64,000 nt of DNA from Ceratopteris richardii (Eukaryota; Streptophyta; Polypodiopsida; Polypodiales; Pteridaceae): NCBI GenBank assembly GCA_020310875.1, contig CM035408.1:145578907-145642906 (forward strand), given 5' to 3'. A program made the position numbers and the translations under genes. A model generated the notes under the pieces. It did no database searches. It was given only the letters and a program-made list of their open reading frames with translations, and was not told the origin of the DNA. Shown here one piece after another: positions 56,451 through 64,000 of this stretch. Every line of letters begins with the position of its first letter. Within the stretch, counting starts at the first letter, position 1.

Positions 56451-57060
56451 TGTTGGAACTCAAGGTCAAGCACAAGCAGGAAAGCACATCAAAAAGGTGG
56501 ACACACACAAGAAGAAGGAGCAAGTAGGGAGCTCCATGAAGTACATGTCAACTCTTCAGAAGAATCCCCTACAAAACTAGTGATTTCCATCACTAAAACC
56601 ATTGTAAATACCATTTTCTATTTTTGTAGCTCCATTTTGTGCAAGCCGAGGAGTCCTCGAGCTTGAGGAGCATTAGAAGTACCATCATACCAATTTTCAT
56701 AATTTTTAGACTTCGTTTGAGCCCTCAAATAAACCCTGGAACCTAATTTTTAACTAGGCCGGACACTAGGTCTGGACAGGGCCAAAACTAGTTAAAAACC
56801 TATAAAAAGAGCTAGAGAGCTCATGTTTGGGGTGAGCCTCTTGTAGATTTCAGTTTTGTAATAGATTTCCTTTTGTAATCAAAATCCTTCCATTGTTCCT
56901 CTCTTTGATCTTGCCTTGTGCGCGTGTGTGTGTATGTGTGTGCATGTTTGTGTGCTTTCACTCACGCACTTGGGCCTTCACTTGCTCATGGTCTTCATAC
57001 CGGTCCTCACGTCTCCGCGGATTGACAAGTAAAGGAGGTGGTGCTTACGCTTGAGCTACA
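56451..57060 (+). repeat. E9 3' LTR
   Basis: 610 bp, about five differences from the 5' LTR. Followed by target duplication CATGT. Confidence 0.94.
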
Positions 57061-57401
57061 CATGTGCATATATGTTGATGACATAATGCTTACAGGTATA
57101 GATGAGAAGGGCATACAAAGTCTCAAGAAGCAAATGGAGAAAGAATTCAAGATTAGTGACTTGGGAGATTTGTCATATTTCTTAGGCATGGAGGCTTCAT
57201 ATACTCAACATGGAGTATATGTGAATCAAGAAAGGTATTTGAAGAACTTGTTAATCAAGTTTAAAATGATTGCAAGGTAGCACCTACTCCAATGGAGGTG
57301 AATTGCAAATTGAGCAGATATAGAGAAGAAGAATTCAAGGACATGAAGTATATCAAATTCTGGACTAAACACATTGAGATTCAGTATCACTTCTTAGAAA
57401 T

Positions 57402-59187
57402 CTTTATGGAATTGTAGCAGGTGATGAAGCTATGCCTATTCCAAGATCCAAAGTAGGATCTACACAAGAGGAGACAGATAAGCTCACACTTTGGTATGCA
57501 AGGGATGCTCAAGAAATGTTGTACATACTAAAATCTATCTCTGACTTTCTATTACCATATATTAGAGGATGCAAGACATCTCAAGAGAATTGGGATGCCC
57601 TAGATACTTTCGTTTCTGCTAGTACTAAAGCAAGAAAGAATCATCTTTGGAACAAGTTCAATCAAATGAAGAAGACACCTAAAAAAACCATCAGAGAGTT
57701 TGTTACCAAGTTCAAGGAGGTTGCAGATCAGTTAGCATCCATTGGAGAGTTGATTGAAGAAGAGGCTATCATGAGGAAAATTCTCAATGGTATTCGAAGT
57801 GATAAGCAATGGCAATCCTTCACCACGGCTTATGATCTCATCATGGATGTGCAAACTCAAGGCTTCAACATCCTTCTTGGAAAACTCTTCAATCAAGAGG
57901 CCAATAGTAGCATAAAGGAAGGTAACTCCTATTATGGTAATTCAACTAGTGCTCTATATGGAGATAAAAAGGACAAGAAGTTGAAAGGCAAGAAGAAAGA
58001 ATAAGATGAAGAGGAGACTTTCCAAGCTAACTTCTCAAGCAAGAGCAAGTGGAAAGGGAAGAAGAAAGGACCAAAGCATGACAAATCCAAAGGTCAGAAT
58101 GTTCAACCTTGTGCCATCTGTGATAAGACCAACCACACCACTCAGAATTTTTGGTTCGATGGGAAGACCCAGAAAGGCAGTGGAAGAGGTGGATATGGAA
58201 GCAATAGAGGCAGAGGTGGACAAAACTTCAACAATAAAAATGGAAGGGACTACAACAATTATTCAAAAGATCAAGCACATGAAGACTCATTTCTTTTAAT
58301 GAATCTAAGCCACAAAGAAGGTAAAGAAGATGATCATTTGTTCTACATAGATTCAGGATGCTCAAATCATGTTGCAAGCAACATTGCTCTTCTATCTGAT
58401 TTAGAAAGTCCAAAGCATAGACATGAAGTTCAAATAGTGGATGACACAAAATAATATCTATTTCATAGCTACAAAGTTTCATTACTCATTGCTTTTCTCA
58501 ATCTCAAGATACCTTCATAAGTCTACTCATTGGTCTACATACTACAGCAGCCCAAAAATGTCGAGATAGTCATTCAACTTGCTAAGAATCATTCTCACTA
58601 TACATGATCATTTTTATTAAAATACCTTGTGATTGGTAGCTATCTAAGTTATTTAGATACTCCCAAAAGGAATTTATTCAATTTCCAGTAGGTTGATAGC
58701 ACTGTTCATTTTACTGAACATCTGTAGAAACCAAAATAAGAAGTTTTAGCTCATAGTTGAATTTTCTACTCATCGTTTTTGATCCATTAATTAGAGGATC
58801 ATGATCCAAAGCACTTAAGTGATTATTTGTGATTGTTGGAAAGCTCAATAGGTCTTCTCTATCCTCTATGACTTGTTCTTGGCTGGTGTGAAGCAGGATT
58901 TTGTAGCACCACTTCATCTCTACAATCTATCCACCATCTCCTCCAACATGAAGTGTGGCATAAGAGACTTGCTCATGAGAATGAAAAACCCTTGAAGCAT
59001 ATATACGAGGATCAAAGTTTTCTAGGACTGCCAAACATATCAAAGCAACATATGATCAATAGATGTGATGCATGTCAGATTGGGAAGGCACAAAGATAAC
59101 CATTCAATCACAAAGGCTACATCCACAATAACTTATTAGACTTACTACATACAAATATATGGGGACGAAGTCAAGAACCTTCATTGA
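57402..59187 (+). mobile_element. E10: Ty1/copia gag-to-integrase fragment
   Basis: Gag (frame 57432-58004: LLPYIRGCKTSQENWDALDTF, FNQMKKTPKKTIREFVTKFKE), knuckle (about 58110-58160, CAICDKTNHT), protease (about 58337, YIDSGCSNHV) and integrase start (about 58950-59165, WHKRLAHENE; CDACQIGKAQ) are in Copia order. No LTR is attached on either side. Its left edge abuts the end of E7 and its right edge meets the E11 LTR. A few breaks. Confidence 0.8.
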
Positions 59188-60306
59188 CAGGATTCAAAGC
59201 CTCAACCAATTTTGGAAGACTAATGCCAGATTACCAATTTTTGCACTAACTATGAAGAGAGTGATTATTAAGAAAAGCCTGTTGCACTTAATTCACTCAT
59301 TGAGTGATAAAATGTGTAAAGTTTTCAATGAAACTTTGTATGAGGTGTCATGTTTTCACACCTTTGCCAAGTTAAACCTTCTCAAAAGTTTTAGTAAATC
59401 TTAAGATTTACTCCAAACAATTCACCTATGTCTAAAATTGTACTTTTGAACAGTTGACTTTGACACCGGCAACTTCTAATACATAGTTCTCTTAAACTAG
59501 AACCTATTTATTCAAATTCTTTTAGCCATAGGTAGCTTACCTTCCAACTTAAAGAATGAGTTCTTACTTGCTCAAAACTTTACACTATGGAAGGAGAATT
59601 GACCAAACCTTTATCATCGAATTTGCGACTGCTGCAATCTTCTCTTCTTCACATTTACACATATAAATGTTCCTACTTAAACTTCTCTCAACCTGATCAC
59701 AATTAGGATTTGAAAATTTTTATAGAGGTCACTCAAGTATAGAATTAGACTTGTAGAAAAGCATTTCACAAAAGGATAAGTACAGAGGAAGCACTAAGCA
59801 AAAGATCGGGGTGCAACTTTTCTTCTATTCAAGAAAACATTACATCTGATTGATGAGCTATATTCTCATCACTTCTAAAGTTTCTAATGACTCTTACAAC
59901 TTTTCTTTCATCATCTCTCTCCGGACTTTCTACTTGTATATATATGCATATATGTACAAACTTGTAACCATAACAAAGGTATAAGTGAGTTAATTACAAG
60001 TTTAATGTACATGTATATACAAGTCTTCATTCTTTGATCATGCACTAACTTCAAGCTTCATATATTGGTCTTTGCTTCATCCTTTGACTTCAAACCTTTG
60101 TCCACATCATCAATTGATGGTTTTCCTGCACCAACAACTCCCCCTCAATCATCAATTGTGATTTTCTCCATCTTCTTTATACCTGCCATGTCTTTGAATC
60201 TGTGTAGCTTTGGCCCATCCAAGCTTTTGGTTAGCATGTCTGCAATCTGATCTTTTGTTGAAGTATGTATGACTTCAATCTCCTTATCAATAACCTTCTC
60301 TCTTGG
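59188..60306 (-). mobile_element. E11: Ty1/copia LTR and RNase H end fragment
   Basis: Minus-strand RNase H end (60306-60147: REKVIDKEIEVIHTSTKDQ, IADMLTKSLDGPKLHRFKDM), then purine tract (CTCCCCCTC on +, about 60139-60147) and an LTR segment from 60137 down to about 59188. The LTR matches that of E7. The rest of the element is missing, so this is a truncated copy of the E7 family in opposite orientation. Confidence 0.78.
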
Positions 60307-60822
60307 AGGAGTGATACACATAGGTTTGAGTGTATAGAATGCACACGAGTACAAGAAAAAAGCAAAATAAAATGAACTAGACACTCAACAATGGTACCTC
60401 CTATTTTTCAAGAATATGCAGAGATAGACCACGAGATAGAAAAACTAAGATTTCTCCCAAGTTTCAAAACCAAATGTTTTGAAAATTTATACAAATTAAC
60501 TAGATGCTAATGTATTTCCAATGACTCCTCTCGTATCCAATTTGGATCTCTCTAGAGAGAGCAACAACCTCTACAAGCTTACTATTGTTGAAGAAGATGA
60601 TGCAGAAAAATGAAGGAGCAAGACAATGATGGCCACAAGTGTATGTATATTGCTTCCATGTAATGTAAAAGTGATTTGAAGTCTTTATATAGAATCTTGA
60701 AGTGCTCCATGACTTCTACAAGTCGAGTTTGAATTCAAATGAAGACAGGATTGGTTGTTGGAGGGAATCAATTCAGTTTCCTAGGAAAAGTGAAAATCTA
60801 GTTTGATCTACGCTTAGGTGAT
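60307..60822 (+). repeat. R520 dispersed repeat, copy 2
   Basis: Second copy of the 29399-29925 repeat. Its right end is cut by the LTR of E12. It starts after TTGGAGGAG exactly where the E11 RNase H sequence stops. Confidence 0.8.
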
Positions 60823-61462
60823 TGTAGCTCAGTGATGAGTAGCACCTTTTTTAATGTCAATCTGGGAAGACATGAGGATGGTATGCTGACCTCGAGCAAG
60901 TGATGTGCACAAGTGGTGATGGAGAAGCACACAAGCATGCACACACATACACATGCACACACACACAAGCAAGAACAAAGAGTGAGACAATGGAAGCTTT
61001 AATTGAGATCTAAACACAATTACAAGCTCTTCTTTAGTTCAAACTACAAATTTGTTCTCCCCAAAAATGAGCTCTCTAGCTCCTTTTATAGTTTTTGACT
61101 AGCTTTGGTCCTGTCCAGACCTAGTGTCCGGCCTAGTTAAAAATTAGGTTCCTAGGCTATTTTGGAGGCTCAAATAAGCTCTGAAAATTAAGAAAATTGG
61201 TACATAAATATTACTAATACTCCTCAAGCTCGAGGACTCCTCGGCTCACACAAAATGGAGCAGCAATAATAAAAAGGGTATCTACAATGGTTTGAAGTGA
61301 CTAAGATCACTATTTGGGAAATATTGTTTCATGAAAAATTATAGGGCCTATTTGCTAGATCTGTGTTGACTGCTTTGCCTACTTGTTCCTTCTCTTTGCT
61401 CTGACTCTTTGCATTGGCTTCCTTGTTTTGTAAATCCTTGAGTGCCCTGATTGCTACCAACA
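60823..61462 (-). repeat. E12 3' LTR
   Basis: 640 bp, + strand TGTAGCTCAG to CTACCAACA. It contains a CA-rich run (60930-60970) matching the TG-run of the E9 LTR. Confidence 0.88.
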
Positions 61463-61927
61463 CCCCCCCTCTCTAGCGTCTGTCATCTCTAACAGACCCT
61501 TGCTGAGCTGAACATAGGACGTAGTACTCGATGACATCTGTGGCCAAGTGGTGATCTTTGAGCCTCAGTCCACTGGCTAAATTTGTGAGTAAAGCATCCC
61601 AATCGACTGGCCCTGGTACATCCAGAACGTTGGTACAAGAAACAAACATCAATGCGTTATGGATGTTGTGCACTTACTAGAATTGTTTATCGGTGCTTGG
61701 CATATGATGTGCCAATTCAAATGGCACTCATTTGGACTAGGGTGCGAGAATTTCAGTGAAGAGTATCAGTTGTAGGGCCTCCAACAAAGAAAATGAGGGG
61801 AGATGTTCAGATGCCATGTGCACAGGCTCGAGACGCTACATTGACATCAGACATGACTCCACCACCTCAAAGGTGAGTACAACCCTTCACCATCAGATTA
61901 CCAAGGCATAGTGCAGAAGGGCATAAT

Positions 61928-62392
61928 ATGATCTTCCCACTGATCCCCACAGATTTAGAGTTTCCTCACAGCTTCACACTTGAAGATTTAACTCATGAGG
62001 AAGTAGCCAGGATAATCAATGCAACTAACTTAGAAATCAAAACAGAACAATTGAGTGGACAACAAACAGTCATGGATCGGCCCGCCCAAACTCAACCAGT
62101 AGTAGTCAAAGTAGAGGAAGAGACTGAAGAAGAGGAACGAGATGAGGAACATGAAGGACTATCTGACGAAGAGGAGCATGAATATGAGCAACACGTCATG
62201 CTGGAACTCACAGGAGCCCCAACATACACAAAGCAATTAAAAAGACTATATGATACTATAAACCTGGTTCAAGAACAACATAGACTATCCCTGGGAGCAG
62301 GGAAGGCCTTAATGAACCAAACACTTGAAGACGTTGTAAGCGAAGACACGGGAGACGCCGTCCAAGATCAGGGAAGCAGATACATATTATAG
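61928..62392 (+). CDS. Antisense ORF in E12, acidic protein of unknown function
   Basis: A 154-residue frame on the strand opposite to the E12 LTR. It is rich in Glu (KVEEETEEEERDEEHE, LSDEEEHEYEQ), with a helix-like start (FTLEDLTHEEVARIINATN) and end (LKRLYDTINLVQEQHRL). Donor-like AAAG/GTGAGT at 61871 and acceptor-like CCCCACAG at 61952 lie just upstream. Antisense ORFs between pol and the 3' LTR are known in plant Ty3 elements of the Tat lineage, which fits the position. The product is not recognised. Confidence 0.45.
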   Translation: MIFPLIPTDLEFPHSFTLEDLTHEEVARIINATNLEIKTEQLSGQQTVMDRPAQTQPVVVKVEEETEEEERDEEHEGLSDEEEHEYEQHVMLELTGAPTYTKQLKRLYDTINLVQEQHRLSLGAGKALMNQTLEDVVSEDTGDAVQDQGSRYIL

Positions 62393-64000
62393 TATGAGAA
62401 CCACATGGCACCACCTCCACAACCACCAGCACGGCACAGTCCATTTAACACACGGAAGAACCCCATGCATCAAGTGCACCCCCATCACCACCCCTACCAC
62501 CCTCCCCTCCAACTCCACCCCCCTCACCTCATACCACCACTATCACCACTACTGTCACAACCACGGTCTCCACCTCCTTTAGTGAAGCACACGATGAGGG
62601 TCAACACTCACAACTCTCACAACCGGAAATCGCTACCACTGTAACTATTACCGTGGCTATGAAGCTCTAACTATGGTCACTAGAAATCCCATTCCTCCAG
62701 TCACACTTCTAGGTGGCCCACATGCACAACTAAACACACCATTGTACACCTTCACTAACATCACCACACCTATCAGTCCCATGTATATGGTAACTCCCAC
62801 AACCGCATCTACACACGACCACATGGACATATCACCCACATCTGCACCTCCCCCTCCCCCCATTTTCCCACAATCTCCCATCCCCCCACCACCAACATCA
62901 CCACTTCTCACCACAACATTCACCACCCCATTCCCTCCTCCCTACCCCCCTGCATTCCAAACCTTCCCAACATCCACCCCTGTAAATAATGTATTCAATA
63001 CTTTATATCAATGTGTAACAGCATAATTACCAACATTTAGATGCTCAACATACGAACCTGTTCGGAGTCCATGAAACACTATAAGAACGACTCACAAACA
63101 TGGAGAAGGACAAGCAACTACTACAATAGGATTATGATACTTTGCAGAGACAATATGAGGAATTGGTGGCCAATCCCCACCAACCAGATTCACAGGCACA
63201 ACAACACCTCAAGGAAATGCTAGACGTCCAACAAGCAGACAACCTCAAAATCCATCGCAACCTTGTGCTACTAAGGAAACACATGTCAGCAACACGAGAA
63301 GAAAATAAAAGGCTACAAACACAAAATGAAGAAAATCTAGAAGCGATGATGGATGGATCACCAAAAGAGATTGACCCGGAGCACTTCAAAGCCATCCCGT
63401 GAGCAAACATGCATACCATATTGGGCACCCATGCTGACCTACTAGAGGCATATGATGCCTTAGAAAAAGAACGTGATGACCTATGGAGGCAATTGGCCAA
63501 TCAACAAGAGCAACTGAAAGAAGCAGCACCTACAAACGTTGAATTTGAAGAGGTGATAGAATTGAAAGCACAACTGATAGCTTTGCAAGATAAGCTTCTC
63601 AATATGAACATCAACCTTCTCCCCTGGTGGAGCCCGAGCCTGAAGAGCTCATTCCAATTGAAGTAGAACACACATTTGAGGACCCTTGTGAACCTATGCC
63701 TGCACCTACAGGCAAACAAACAGAGGAAGGAATGGATACATTTGAGATTGAAGCTCCAAAATGAATGCAAAGATTAGAAAAGGTAGGCCCAACTCACGAT
63801 GACCGAGTAGTAGTGCAGATACAATCCATGTCTCGATTGGAAGATGTCGTCATCAAATCAGACTACTTTAAAAACCTATCTCATCATCGATGGATTGGTG
63901 TCTCGAATGATTTATATGTACCATTTTGTGTCTTATTGATAGATTATAATGTTGAGATCAAACATTGCACCATGAAAGAGCCAACCTTTGCAACCCAATT
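62393..64000 (+). other. Antisense coding-like region in E12, several frames
   Basis: Further + strand segments look protein-like. One is Pro/Thr/His-rich (62405-63026). Another is a coiled coil (63142-63402: YEELVANPHQPDSQAQQHLKE; NKRLQTQNEENLEAM). The coiled coil continues at 63409-63666 (LLEAYDALEKERDDLWRQLA). A last one near 63780-64000 reads RVVVQIQSMSRLEDVVIK. They lie in more than one frame and I do not treat them as one gene. Composition and order (acidic, Pro-rich, coiled coil) differ from gag or pol. Confidence 0.4.

Larger units (their letters stand above)
51483..57060 (+). mobile_element. E9: RT-less LTR element with palindromic array and unknown ORF
   Basis: Two 610-bp LTRs (51483-52092 and 56451-57060) differ at about five sites (0.8%). 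Target duplication CATGT (51478-51482 and 57061-57065). Asp-type primer site TGGTGCCGTTGCCGGGGA at 52101-52118 and purine tract GAGAGGGAGGGGAG just before the 3' LTR. The interior holds a tandem array (52441-53515) and one long ORF (53768-55423), with no RT, RNase H or integrase. It is therefore a large non-autonomous (LARD-like) element, recent and whole-looking for its class. It lies in the RT of E7. Confidence 0.93.
42223..57401 (+). mobile_element. E7: Ty1/copia element hosting E8 and E9
   Basis: An LTR-like segment (about 42223-43197) begins this plus-strand Copia. Its gag starts at 48579 (MGDSLQIEKLDRENYPAWSM), with basic sequence near 49100, protease near 49430 (FYFDSGCSNHLSG), integrase about 49740-50420 (WHKRLGHFNERG; CEACQLGKAHKQ) and RT from about 50930. 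E8 interrupts the leader at 43381-48507 and E9 interrupts the RT at 51483-57065. RT sequence (IYVDDIMLTG, DLSYFLGM) lies on the far side of E9 up to about 57280. The right end and 3' LTR are not found. Broken, about ten breaks in addition to the two insertions. Confidence 0.82.
60823..64000 (-). mobile_element. E12: LTR element, 3' end only, runs off the window
   Basis: A 640-bp LTR (60823-61462, minus strand) is homologous to the E9 LTR: GGCCGGACACTAGG region, TATAAAA-like region and GAGGAGTCCTCGAG region. Next to it is a purine tract (CCCCCCCTCTC on +, 61463-61473) and the conserved edge segment (AACAGACCCTTGCTG on +). The sense frame at 61673-61473 ends QQGSVRDDRR, as at the E9 edge (QQGSVRDDRLER). 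The remaining 2.3 kb carries coding-like sequence on the opposite strand. The 5' part and second LTR are outside the window, so wholeness and age cannot be judged. Confidence 0.82.

Overview
The window is a repeat-dominated stretch of a large land-plant nuclear genome. The plant assignment rests on L1-type LINE remains, Ty1/copia and Ty3/gypsy elements with plant-type primer sites (initiator-Met and Asp tRNA), and a phytochrome-interacting-factor-like bHLH gene whose two 66-bp exons are typical of plant bHLH genes. A fern or another large-genome lineage is my guess from the style of the elements. It is not proved by anything in the sequence. Only one host gene is recognisable, and only its 3' part (11175-12257, + strand).

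Layout. 1-3420: decayed LINE (end of the endonuclease, RT, zinc-binding C-terminus). 3420-3712 and 10284-10587: two copies of a dispersed repeat. 4587-9847: old Copia element (here E1). 11175-12257: PIF-like bHLH exons. 12739-13920: CT microsatellite and a LINE ORF1-like pseudogene. 13921-17185: no genes, partly GT/GA-rich. 17186-24958: minus-strand Copia (E2) carrying a small non-autonomous LTR element (E3, 21755-24097). 25096-25447: 2 x 176 bp tandem repeat. 25448-29095: two decayed Copia pieces (E4). 29399-29925: dispersed repeat R520. 30026-41405: young, whole-looking Ty3/gypsy element (E5) with gag-pro, pol and an unusual GC-rich third ORF. It sits in the LTR of an older minus-strand Copia (E6, on to about 42222). 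42223-57401: plus-strand Copia (E7) carrying a minus-strand Copia (E8, 43381-48502, same family as E1) and an RT-less LTR element (E9, 51483-57060). E9 has a palindrome-rich tandem array and a long unknown ORF. 57402-60306: Copia fragments E10 and E11. 60307-60822: second R520 copy. 60823-64000: 3' end of a minus-strand LTR element (E12) with antisense coding-like sequence, running off the window.

Six LTR elements have matched ends with 5-bp target-site duplications that I could read directly: E1 AAAAG, E2 ATTTG, E3 GTCAT, E5 TGATC, E8 AGAAG, E9 CATGT. LTR pairs compared by eye give a rough order of age: E1 (about 9% different) > E2 (about 6%) > E8 (about 2%) > E3, E5 and E9 (all below 1%). 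The last three are recent, and each lies inside an older element.

The least explained parts are the E5 third ORF, the E9 array and its ORF, and the antisense region of E12. E9 and E12 share related LTRs and a short conserved segment at the 3' edge, so E12's family may supply proteins for E9. All domain calls are by eye; no searches were run.
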